From Oscillospiraceae bacterium (GTDB lineage Bacteria > Bacillota > Clostridia > Oscillospirales > Oscillospiraceae), in NCBI GenBank assembly GCA_016296565.1, contig JAEDJB010000049.1, positions 1-12,434 on the forward strand: DNA of 12,434 nucleotides, read 5' to 3'. The notes beneath the pieces are model-generated. The model was not told the DNA's origin, did not search any database, and worked only from the letters and a program-made list of their open reading frames with translations. The position numbers and the translations under genes were made by a program. Shown here one piece after another: positions 7,601-12,434 of this stretch (positions are counted from its first letter, which is position 1; each line of letters opens with the position of its first letter).

Positions 7601-8146
7601 GGCGGTCAGTCCTCCAAGGCAACCCCCACCGGCGCTGTGGCTCAGTTCGCCGCCGGCGGCAAGCCCACCGGCAAGAAGGATCTGGCCCAGATCGCCATGA
7701 CCTCCGGCCATGTCTATGTGGCTCAGGTGGCCATGGGCGCCAACCCCGCTCAGACCCTCCGGGCCCTGAAGGAAGCTGAGAGCTATGATGGTCCCTCCCT
7801 GATCATCGCCTATGCTCCCTGTATCAACCACGGCATCAAGGCCGGCATGAACCGCTCCATGGTGGAGATGAAGAAGGCCGTCCGCGCCGGTTACTGGAAC
7901 CTGCTGCGCTTCGATCCCCGTCTGGCTGCCGAGGGCAAGAACCCCCTGCAGATCGACAGCGCAAAGCCCAACGAAGAGTACAAGAGCTTCCTGAAGGGTG
8001 AGGTCCGTTATGCCTCCCTGAGCATGAAGAATCCCAGCCAGGCCGCCCAGCTCTTTGAAGAGTCCGAGAAGGCCGCTCTGGGCAGATATGACAGCCTGAT
8101 CAACAGACGGAACAGTCTGGAGCCGAAGGAGGGACAGGCGAAATGA
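4616..8146 (+). CDS. nifJ: Pyruvate:ferredoxin (flavodoxin) oxidoreductase
   Basis: Oxidises pyruvate with coenzyme A to acetyl-CoA and CO2, reducing ferredoxin; cytosolic. The 1176-residue length is typical of the single-chain, all-domain enzyme. Order: thiamine-binding domain with YPITPSS (30-36) and MESEAGA (63-69), transketolase-like domain II (about 255-415), gamma-type domain III (about 420-630), an EKR-type segment (to about 690). Next is a two-cluster ferredoxin domain (C698/701/704/708 and C748/751/754/758). The C-terminal thiamine domain has GDGW (960-963) and YSN (992-994). The proximal cluster ligands would be C813, C816, C841 and C1069. By recall these and the active-site T33, E66, R116 and N994 line up with the Desulfovibrio africanus enzyme. 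AGGAGG sits nine bases upstream, inside the preceding gene; both ends overlap neighbours as ATGA, so the operon is translationally coupled. Codon use suggests high expression. Confidence 0.97.
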   Translation: MKDKRPFKSMDANTAAGHVAYAFTEVAAIYPITPSSPMAEHVDEWANQDRKNIFGNKVKIVEMESEAGAAGAVHGSLSTGALTTTFTASQGLLLMIPNLYKIAGEGLPGVFHVAARTLTTHALSIFGDHQDVMACRGTGMAMLAAGTPQEVMDLAPVSHLSAIQASMGFINFFDGFRTSHEIQKLRTWDYEDLKDMVDWDALASFRAHANLPQHPYHRGSNEPPETFFQHREASNPMYDNLVDIVVGNLNKVNEKIGTNYKPFNYYGAPDATDVVVAMGSVCGTLEEVVDVLTAQGKKVGVLEVHLYRPFSAEHMLSELPETVERIAVLDRTKEPGAFGEPLYLDVAAVLSDAGRTNIRVIGGRYGLSSKDTTPADMYSVYQHLAKGGHNHFTVSIVDDVTNLSIEKCDFTLPSDPNQKSVKIWGIGSDGLVGASKNTSKIIGDHTNNYVQAYFQYDSKKSGGLTISHLRFGDKPIRSSYYVGDADCVICGNPAYIGKYDMVRDVKPGGIFMLNCDWEGEELEARLPADIKRAIARKNIKFYTCDAVNIARGLGLKGRINTIIQSAYFKLADLIPAEDAIEYMKQGIINDYGAKGQNIVDMNVAAVMAGQTAAKQVEVPASWAEAQDAPAAELKLNTVNEEQDAYVRNILIPTNNLEGDALPVSAFLPYVTGKVPSGTSAFEKRGIAVDVPVWHSENCTQCNWCSTVCPHAVIRPFVLEEKDAEGLTTVESKTEAGKRFLIAVSAEDCTACGSCVEMCPARGKALSMERADHRMKQDQEIFEYAKKVGVQKGSDKSVKTSQFLRPYLEYSGACPGCGETPYAKMVTQLFGDHAIIANATGCSSIWGASVPSMPYVIDEKGHGPAWANSLFEDNAEFGYGMAVSMRARRDGMKTVVERLAANRAFAGTAGAWLEKMNTPDAAGLGKALVELCKVYPENEDAAFVIQNADLLPRPSMWIFGGDGWAYDIGYGGLDHILASQENFNVLVFDTEVYSNTGGQSSKATPTGAVAQFAAGGKPTGKKDLAQIAMTSGHVYVAQVAMGANPAQTLRALKEAESYDGPSLIIAYAPCINHGIKAGMNRSMVEMKKAVRAGYWNLLRFDPRLAAEGKNPLQIDSAKPNEEYKSFLKGEVRYASLSMKNPSQAAQLFEESEKAALGRYDSLINRRNSLEPKEGQAK

Positions 8147-9510
8147 TTAACAACGTAAGAGAAAGAAATCCCATGCCCGAGCAGGACCGCGCGGTCCGTC
8201 TGACCAACTTCAACGAGGTTGCTCTGGGCTATACGGAGGCAGACGCCATCCGCGAGGCCATGCGCTGCCTGAAGTGCCGCAAAAAGCCCTGCACCGTGGG
8301 CTGCCCCATCAACCAGCAGATCCCCGAGTTCATCGCCCGGGTGGCTGAGGGCGACTTTGAAGGCGCTTACGAGATCATCACCGTGAGAAGCTGCATGCCC
8401 TCCATCTGCGGCCGTGTCTGCCCCCAGGAGCAGCAGTGCGAGAAGAACTGCGCCCAGGGCGTCCGGGGCGAGGCTGTGGGCATCGGCCGCCTGGAGCGGT
8501 TCGTTGCTGACTGGCACGCCGCCCGCACCGCCGTCTCCGCACCCCAGGTGGAGAAGAAGGGCAAGAAGGTGGCCGTCATCGGCTCCGGCCCTGCGGGCAT
8601 TGCCTGCGCCGGGGACCTGGCTTCCCTGGGCTATGACGTCACCGTCTTTGAAAAGCTCAGCTACGCCGGCGGCATCCTCACCTACGGCATCCCCCAGTTC
8701 GTCCTGCCCAACAGCGTGGTGGACCGGGAGATCGAGACCCTGAAGGCCCGGGGCGTGGAGATCGTCACCAGCGCCCCCATCGACAAGAACAAGAGCATCG
8801 ACGCTCTGTTTGCCGAGGGCTATGAGGCTGTCTTCGTGGGCAACGGCGCTGACGTGCCCCAGACCCCCAGAGGGCTGGACACCAGCCTCACCGGCGTGTG
8901 GTCTGCCAACGACTACCTGACCGAGGTGAACCTGAACACCGAGAACCTGCCCGAGAGCATCAAGTCCGCCAAGCGGGTCCTGGTGGTGGGCGGCGGCAAC
9001 GTGGCCGTGGACGCCGTGCGCTGCGCCAAGCGTCTGGGCGCGGAGACCATCATGGTCTATCGCCGCACCATTGCTGAGGCTCCCGCCCGCCGGGACGAGA
9101 TCGAGCACACCAGAGAAGAGGACATCGAGATCAAGGAGCTGACCAACCCCGTGGAGTGCTACGGCAAGGACGGCGTCCTGGTGGGTGTCAAGTGCGAGAA
9201 GATGGTCCTGGGCGAGCCCGACGCTTCCGGCCGCCGCAGCCCCGTGGGCACCGGCGAGTTCTTCGATGTGGCGTGCGACAACCTGGTGATCGCCACCGGT
9301 ACCTCCTACAGCGAGGACGTGGTGGACACCACCACCGGCATCGACAAGGACAAGTGGGGCGGCATCGCCACCGATGACGACGGCAAGACCAGCCGTCCTG
9401 GCGTGTTCGCCGGCGGTGACGCGGTCACCGGTCCCCAGACCGTGGTCAAGGCCATGGGCGCCGGCAAGCGCGCCGCTGTGAGCATCGACCAGTATCTGTC
9501 CGCAAAATAA
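8143..9510 (+). CDS. GltD/NfnB-type FAD- and NAD(P)H-dependent iron-sulfur oxidoreductase
   Basis: A 455-residue cytosolic flavoprotein of the family holding the small subunit of glutamate synthase, NfnB (NADPH/ferredoxin) and SudA. The N-terminal helical domain carries two cluster motifs: C42-x2-C45-x4-C50-x3-C54 and C89-x3-C93-x5-C99-x3-C103. An FAD Rossmann motif GSGPAG (147-152) follows. A second Rossmann motif GGGNVA (283-288) comes before a YRRT segment whose arginines typically favour NADPH. Near the C-terminus an FAGGDAVTGPQT stretch is the second FAD contact. Databases would probably label it gltA/gltD. The large glutamate synthase subunit and the NfnA partner are both absent from the window, and it is coupled to nifJ and the polyferredoxin. 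It therefore more likely moves electrons between ferredoxin and NAD(P) than makes glutamate; this is inferred. AGGAGG (8127-8132) lies in the end of nifJ. A terminator follows the stop. Confidence 0.88.
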   Translation: MINNVRERNPMPEQDRAVRLTNFNEVALGYTEADAIREAMRCLKCRKKPCTVGCPINQQIPEFIARVAEGDFEGAYEIITVRSCMPSICGRVCPQEQQCEKNCAQGVRGEAVGIGRLERFVADWHAARTAVSAPQVEKKGKKVAVIGSGPAGIACAGDLASLGYDVTVFEKLSYAGGILTYGIPQFVLPNSVVDREIETLKARGVEIVTSAPIDKNKSIDALFAEGYEAVFVGNGADVPQTPRGLDTSLTGVWSANDYLTEVNLNTENLPESIKSAKRVLVVGGGNVAVDAVRCAKRLGAETIMVYRRTIAEAPARRDEIEHTREEDIEIKELTNPVECYGKDGVLVGVKCEKMVLGEPDASGRRSPVGTGEFFDVACDNLVIATGTSYSEDVVDTTTGIDKDKWGGIATDDDGKTSRPGVFAGGDAVTGPQTVVKAMGAGKRAAVSIDQYLSAK

Positions 9511-9523
9511 GCCATCCCAAATC

Positions 9524-9559
9524 GCAGGGCCGGGACGCCATGTCCCGGCCCTGCTTTTT
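9524..9559 (+). terminator. Rho-independent terminator of the PFOR operon
   Basis: A perfect 13-bp GC-rich stem (9524-9536 with 9542-9554), a five-base loop and TTTTT (9555-9559), 13 bases after the last stop codon of the operon. Confidence 0.95.
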
Positions 9560-9580
9560 GCTCAGAAAGAAGGTGCGTCT

Positions 9581-10339
9581 ATGATCGGTCCTGTTTCCGA
9601 TATGCAATCCGTTGCCCCCCTCTTTGACGGCTGGCAGGAGACCATGGTCTGGTCCTGCCTCCAGGGGGTGATGGGGCAGGTGTACGCCCCGGCAGGGGAG
9701 AGGCCAAAGTCCGCCCTGGCGGTGCTGGGGGACTTCTGGTTCTTCGCGGGGGAGCCGTCGGAGGACCTGTTCCGCTTTCAACCGTCGCCCCGTCCCTTTG
9801 CTATCCTGGTTCCCCGGCATCCTGGCTGGGAGCCGGTGATCCAGGCCGTTTATGGGGACCGGGCGGTAAAGCGCACCCGGTACGCCACCCGGAAGGAGGA
9901 AGCCGTCTTTGACCGGACCCGGTTGGAGGGCTTCGTCCGGAGTCTGGGTGAGGAATACGCCCTCCAGCCCCTCTCAGAGCCTCTCTACCGCCAGTGTCAG
10001 GCCCAAGGGTGGAGCCGGGACCTGGTGTCCCAGTACCCCTCCTGGGGCGACTACAGCCGCCTGGGGCTGGGTGTGGCGGTGACCCGGAAGGGGGAACTGC
10101 TGGCGGGGGCCTCCTCCTATTCCTCCTACCGTGGCGGCATCGAAATTGAGGTGGACACCCGGCCGGACTGCCGCCGCCGGGGGCTTGCTCAGGCCGCCTG
10201 CGCCGCGTTGATTCTCACCTGCCTGGACCGGGGCCTGTACCCCAGCTGGGATGCCCAGAACCCCGGCTCCCTGGCCCTGGCGGAAACCCTGGGCTATGCC
10301 TTTTCCCACACCTACCCCGCCTACGAGGTGACGGAATAA
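9581..10339 (+). CDS. GNAT-family N-acetyltransferase (two-domain type)
   Basis: Predicted to transfer an acetyl group from acetyl-CoA to an amine; the substrate is unknown. The 252-residue protein has an N-terminal part (about 1-120) without a motif I can name and a C-terminal GNAT fold. The acetyl-CoA-binding motif A lies in IEIEVDTRPDCRRRGLAQAA, with the pyrophosphate loop R198-R199-R200-G201-L202-A203. NPGS followed by an ETLGY segment near the end is the usual GNAT C-terminal helix and strand. The architecture is like PF12746-type proteins (GNAT_acetyltran). It begins 22 bases after the operon terminator with an AAGAAGGTG site upstream. I see no clear promoter of its own, so it may rely on read-through or on a promoter hidden in the terminator. 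The next gene starts 91 bases later from its own promoter. Confidence 0.82.
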   Translation: MIGPVSDMQSVAPLFDGWQETMVWSCLQGVMGQVYAPAGERPKSALAVLGDFWFFAGEPSEDLFRFQPSPRPFAILVPRHPGWEPVIQAVYGDRAVKRTRYATRKEEAVFDRTRLEGFVRSLGEEYALQPLSEPLYRQCQAQGWSRDLVSQYPSWGDYSRLGLGVAVTRKGELLAGASSYSSYRGGIEIEVDTRPDCRRRGLAQAACAALILTCLDRGLYPSWDAQNPGSLALAETLGYAFSHTYPAYEVTE

Positions 10340-10356
10340 TCTTTTCACTTTCCCCC

Positions 10357-10387
10357 TTGACTCTCCCACGGTGTCAGGGCTTATCCT
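10357..10387 (+). promoter_or_regulatory. MerR-type promoter with 19-bp spacer and operator
   Basis: TTGACT (10357-10362) and TATCCT (10382-10387) are separated by 19 bases, two more than usual. That spacing is the hallmark of promoters activated by DNA distortion through MerR-family proteins. The spacer holds a partial dyad with CCC and GGG in opposite arms (10365-10379). The promoter lies directly before the MerR-type gene, so autoregulation is likely. Confidence 0.7.
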
Positions 10388-10430
10388 TTCCTCAGAGCTC
10401 AAGAAAACACAGCAAAGCGAGGGGACCCCA

Positions 10431-11249
10431 ATGCTGAAAATCGGAGAATTTTCCAAGCTGTCCAGAGTCAGTATCCGCATGCTCCGCCACTATGACGAGC
10501 TGGGCCTGCTGGCGCCTCAGTCCATCGACCCCTTCACCGGCTACCGGTACTACGGAGAGGATCAGCTCCCCCTGACGGGGCAGATTCGCGCCCTGAAGGA
10601 CATGGGCTTCGGCCTGGCGGAGGTAAAAGCCATCCTGGCCTGCCAGGGGGACCGGACCGCCCTGGACCGGTTCCTGGCGGACAAGGAGGAGGAACTGAAG
10701 TGCCGGGAGGAGACCCTCCGGCAGCAGCTGCGGCTTCTGGACACAGCACGGAAACGCCTGAGAAAGGATGAGCCCATGATGAAGTACAACGTATCCTTAA
10801 AAACCCTGCCCCAGCGGCAGGTAGCCAGCGTCCGCATGACCCTCCCCAGCTACGACCAGGAGGGGATGCTGTGGAGCGTGCTGGTCAGCGAGACCGCCCC
10901 TTTAAAACTCCAGCCCGACGACCCCTGTTACTGCTCGGTGATCTTCCACGACGGGGAGTACAAGGAGGCCGACGTGGACGTGGAGGCCCAGAAGACCGTG
11001 AAGGGGACCTACCCGGACACAGAGCACGTGAAGTTCAAGACCATGCCCCCGGTGACCTTCGCCTCCGCCACCTACCGGGGCCCCTACAGCAAGATTGGTG
11101 AGGTGAACGCCGCCGTGGCCGCCTGGGTCCGGGACAACGGCTACGTCTACGACGGCTTTGCCTTCAACATCTACCATGTAAGCCCCCACGAGACATCCAA
11201 CCCCGAGGAGTTCGTCACCGAAGTCTGCTATCCCGTCCGCAAGCCCTGA
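10431..11249 (+). CDS. MerR-family regulator with GyrI-like ligand domain (BmrR type)
   Basis: A 272-residue transcription activator. Residues 1-70 form the winged helix-turn-helix (KIGEFSKLSRVSIRMLRHYD, then a GYRYY wing). Residues about 75-117 are a charged dimerisation coiled coil. Residues about 120-271 form a GyrI/BmrR-like effector domain that, in relatives, binds bulky cationic drugs. E264 near the C-terminus is in the region where BmrR has its key ligand-binding glutamate; the equivalence is inferred. The start is the ATG at 10431 with GAGGGGA (10419-10425) just upstream. The longer in-frame GTG at 10371 lies inside the promoter and is rejected. No efflux pump lies beside it, so the visible target is its own promoter. 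No T-run terminator on the plus strand follows; the hairpin at 11257-11291 may still help. Confidence 0.9.
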   Translation: MLKIGEFSKLSRVSIRMLRHYDELGLLAPQSIDPFTGYRYYGEDQLPLTGQIRALKDMGFGLAEVKAILACQGDRTALDRFLADKEEELKCREETLRQQLRLLDTARKRLRKDEPMMKYNVSLKTLPQRQVASVRMTLPSYDQEGMLWSVLVSETAPLKLQPDDPCYCSVIFHDGEYKEADVDVEAQKTVKGTYPDTEHVKFKTMPPVTFASATYRGPYSKIGEVNAAVAAWVRDNGYVYDGFAFNIYHVSPHETSNPEEFVTEVCYPVRKP

Positions 11250-11252
11250 AAC

Positions 11253-11291
11253 AAAAAGCGCCCGTCCTGGATCGAACCCAGGGCGGGCGCT
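11253..11291 (-). terminator. Terminator for the leftward MmcQ/YjbR gene
   Basis: A 14-bp stem with one G-U pair (11257-11270 with 11278-11291, loop of seven bases). On the minus strand it is followed by TTTTTG and further T. It begins 14 bases beyond the leftward stop codon. On the plus strand the same hairpin sits eight bases after the MerR gene but lacks a U-run, so it would work poorly there. Confidence 0.8.
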
Positions 11292-11304
11292 ATGCTGTGC
11301 GGTG

Positions 11305-11688
11305 TTATTCCTGCGCCAGAATCTCCCGCTGGCGCTTTTTGGTGAGGGAGGAAAAGACCAGCTGATAGGAGCGGGTGCACAGGTCCTTCAGCACCTCATC
11401 CGGCACGGTGCCGTCCAGAAAGACGGAGATCCAGTGGCGCTTGTTGGAGTAAAAGCCCGGGCGGATGTCCGGGTATTCGCTGCGCAGCAGCTCGGAGAGC
11501 ATGGGGTCGCATTTCAGGTTCACCAGCTCCCGGCAGTCCCGGCCCTTGTGCTCCGGGCCGGGCTGGCAGGTGGCGGCGAACATCTTGCCGTCGATTAAGT
11601 AGCGGTGCCAGTCCCACTCGGCCTTGTAGTCCTTCCCGGCGCCGGGGTTGTCCAGCAGCCAGGCGTCCAGCCAGGGGTAGTTGTTCAT
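11305..11688 (-). CDS. MmcQ/YjbR-family protein
   Basis: A 127-residue cytosolic protein of the MmcQ/YjbR family (CyaY-like fold, sometimes called DNA-binding; true role unknown). Family features are visible in order. A short N-terminal helix precedes the GKMFAATCQPG strand region (34-44). ELVNLKCDP (54-62) comes next, then RPGFYSNKRHWISVFLDG (75-92) with the characteristic tryptophan. The last piece is a helix from DEVLKDL into SYQLV. The start is the ATG at 11688, with AAAGGAG (11697-11703) eight bases upstream. An upstream in-frame ATG at 11787 would add 33 non-conserved residues and lacks such a site. It is divergent from the MazG-like gene. Confidence 0.85.
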   Translation of the reverse strand: MNNYPWLDAWLLDNPGAGKDYKAEWDWHRYLIDGKMFAATCQPGPEHKGRDCRELVNLKCDPMLSELLRSEYPDIRPGFYSNKRHWISVFLDGTVPDEVLKDLCTRSYQLVFSSLTKKRQREILAQE

Positions 11689-11713
11689 GGAAAACGCTCC
11701 TTTCCGGCGGGGC

Positions 11714-11742
11714 TTGCGCTTTTCCGCCCCGTTGGGTATACT
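11714..11742 (+). promoter_or_regulatory. Promoter of the MazG-like gene
   Basis: TTGCGC (11714-11719), a 17-base spacer and TATACT (11737-11742) form a plausible sigma-70-type promoter, with the start codon 38 bases beyond. It sits in the 91-base gap between two divergent genes. No equally good promoter is evident for the leftward gene. Confidence 0.6.
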
Positions 11743-11779
11743 TGCCTTATCCAAAGACACAGAAAGGGATGACAGGTCC

Positions 11780-12169
11780 ATGGACAAGGAATGGATGGAA
11801 GTGCGGGAGTTTCACCGGGCCTTCGGCCACCCGGTGGGGGAGACCCCCCGGGCCATGACCGACGAGCGGGCACGGAAACGATACAAGTGGATGAAAGAGG
11901 AGATCGACGAGTTTCTGGAGGCCGGGGACGATATGGTGGAGCAGGCGGACGCCATGATCGACGTGATGTACTTTGCCCTGGGCACCCTGGTGGAGATGGG
12001 CATCCGGCCGGACAAGCTCTTTGAGATCGTCCACGGGGCCAACATGAAGAAGCTGTGGAGCGACGGCAAGCCCCATTACAACCAGGACGGCAAGACCATC
12101 AAGCCGGCGGAGTGGAAGGACCCCCACGAGGCCCTGGCCCAGGCCATCCGGGAGATGGCGGGAGAATAA
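11780..12169 (+). CDS. MazG/PRA-PH-like nucleoside triphosphate pyrophosphohydrolase
   Basis: A 129-residue all-helical protein of the MazG/HisE superfamily (PF01503-like). Relatives remove pyrophosphate from NTPs, dUTP or phosphoribosyl-ATP. The magnesium-binding pattern is visible: K39-E40-E41-x2-E44 on one helix, E54, D57 and D61 on the next (EQADAMIDVMYF). A C-terminal segment with NMKKLWSDGKPHYNQDG follows, typical of house-cleaning members. It is not HisE: there is no histidine operon here. The exact nucleotide is unknown. The start at 11780 is preceded by AGAAAGGGA about ten bases upstream. Longer in-frame starts at 11681 and 11687 fall upstream of the promoter and are rejected. It is convergent with a small gene and shares its terminator. 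Confidence 0.8.
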   Translation: MDKEWMEVREFHRAFGHPVGETPRAMTDERARKRYKWMKEEIDEFLEAGDDMVEQADAMIDVMYFALGTLVEMGIRPDKLFEIVHGANMKKLWSDGKPHYNQDGKTIKPAEWKDPHEALAQAIREMAGE

Positions 12170-12187
12170 GATTATTGTAAAAAGAAG

Positions 12188-12225
12188 CAGCGCCCCTGTC
12201 AAGCATGGCGGGGACGCTGTTTTTT
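12188..12225 (+). terminator. Bidirectional terminator between convergent genes
   Basis: Nine base pairs with one bulged A (12188-12196 with 12210-12219) are followed by TTTTTT (12220-12225) on the plus strand. On the minus strand the hairpin is followed by CTTCTTTTT. It can therefore stop both the MazG-like transcript and the leftward small-protein transcript. Confidence 0.85.
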
Positions 12226-12230
12226 ATGGG

Positions 12231-12413
12231 TTATCTGGCTCCCGGGATGAGTCTGTCCACCAGGGCCTGCATTTCCTCCCGGGAGTCTGCTGCCCGGGCC
12301 TGGGCCACCAGCCAGGCCTGGGCGGCCGCCGGCAGCCCGGCAAAGACCTTCATGGCCCTGGGATTCTGAGCCAGGGCAAAGGCCAGGCCGATGGGAAGAT
12401 CCAGGCTGTCCAT
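12231..12413 (-). CDS. Small conserved-looking protein of unknown function
   Basis: A 60-residue, mostly helical protein without a signal peptide or membrane segment. It reads as three short helices: an LPIGLAFALAQNP segment, then FAGLPAAAQAWLVAQA, then SREEMQALVDRLI. I recall similar unnamed proteins of 55-65 residues in clostridial genomes but cannot assign a role. The F-x-x-L-x(4)-Q turn loosely recalls the C-terminal helices of YdeI/OmpD-associated proteins. The ATG at 12413 has GAGGG five bases upstream. An in-frame GTG at 12425 would add four residues and has a weaker GGAAGA site at the window edge. Codon use matches the neighbours. Its upstream context lies outside the window. Confidence 0.6.
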   Translation of the reverse strand: MDSLDLPIGLAFALAQNPRAMKVFAGLPAAAQAWLVAQARAADSREEMQALVDRLIPGAR

Positions 12414-12434
12414 AGGCGCCCTCACAGATCTTCC

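Noticed and set aside
4574..7831. A 1085-codon open frame antisense to nifJ
   Set aside because: It is open because the strongly GC-biased codons of nifJ avoid the triplets that would be stops on the other strand. Its product is dominated by G, A, V, H and L without domains, it has no ribosome site, and the sense gene is unmistakable.
8143..9510. Annotating the flavoprotein simply as glutamate synthase small subunit
   Set aside because: No large subunit is present here and the operon partners are pyruvate and ferredoxin enzymes, so the family name is kept but the pathway is left open.
10371..10430. N-terminal extension of the MerR-type regulator
   Set aside because: It would start inside the promoter, and the family begins with the KIGEFSK helix directly after the ATG at 10431.
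11689..11787. N-terminal extension of the MmcQ/YjbR protein
   Set aside because: The 33 extra residues are basic and not family-like, and a good AAAGGAG site serves the ATG at 11688.

Overview
The window looks like a chromosomal segment of a GC-rich, anaerobic, gut-type Firmicute. A Flavonifractor/Intestinimonas/Lawsonibacter-like member of the Oscillospiraceae is my best guess. The grounds are the strong AGGAGG ribosome sites, the short TTGACA/TATAAT promoters, the GC-ending codons, the oxygen-sensitive pyruvate:ferredoxin oxidoreductase, and palindromic intergenic repeats of a kind common in that group. No phage, transposase, CRISPR array, tRNA or rRNA is visible.

Layout. (1) 1-1716: an extended -10 promoter, a leader of about 110 nt, a polytopic membrane transporter of the NCS2/SulP-like fold, and a strong terminator. 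(2) 1717-2309: about 590 bases without a gene, crowded with perfect palindromes. One of these reads as a terminator for the leftward genes. (3) 2310-3305, leftward: a DUF3870-type protein with its own promoter, followed by a dCTP deaminase. (4) 3449-9559: the centrepiece, a three-gene operon. It has a near-consensus promoter and a strong terminator, and encodes a polyferredoxin made of two tandem RnfB-like modules, full-length pyruvate:ferredoxin oxidoreductase (NifJ), and a GltD/NfnB-type FAD/NAD(P)H iron-sulfur flavoprotein. The genes overlap as ATGA, and the two gene junctions are almost identical. (5) 9581-11249: a GNAT acetyltransferase and a BmrR-like MerR regulator behind a 19-bp-spacer promoter. 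(6) 11257-11742: a leftward MmcQ/YjbR-family gene with its terminator and, divergent from it, the promoter of the next gene. (7) 11780-12413: a MazG/PRA-PH-like pyrophosphohydrolase and a convergent 60-residue protein, sharing a bidirectional terminator.

How the genes may work together. The central operon can be read as a dedicated electron route. NifJ oxidises pyruvate to acetyl-CoA and CO2. The polyferredoxin, with eight predicted [4Fe-4S] sites, would accept and relay the electrons. The flavoprotein would pass them to or from NAD(P). Its usual partners (NfnA, or the large glutamate synthase subunit) are absent from this window. The families are well supported, but the physical complex is an inference. 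The remaining genes are housekeeping or accessory functions: nucleotide-pool maintenance (Dcd and the MazG-like protein), drug- or ligand-sensing regulation, acetylation, and an uncharacterised transporter.
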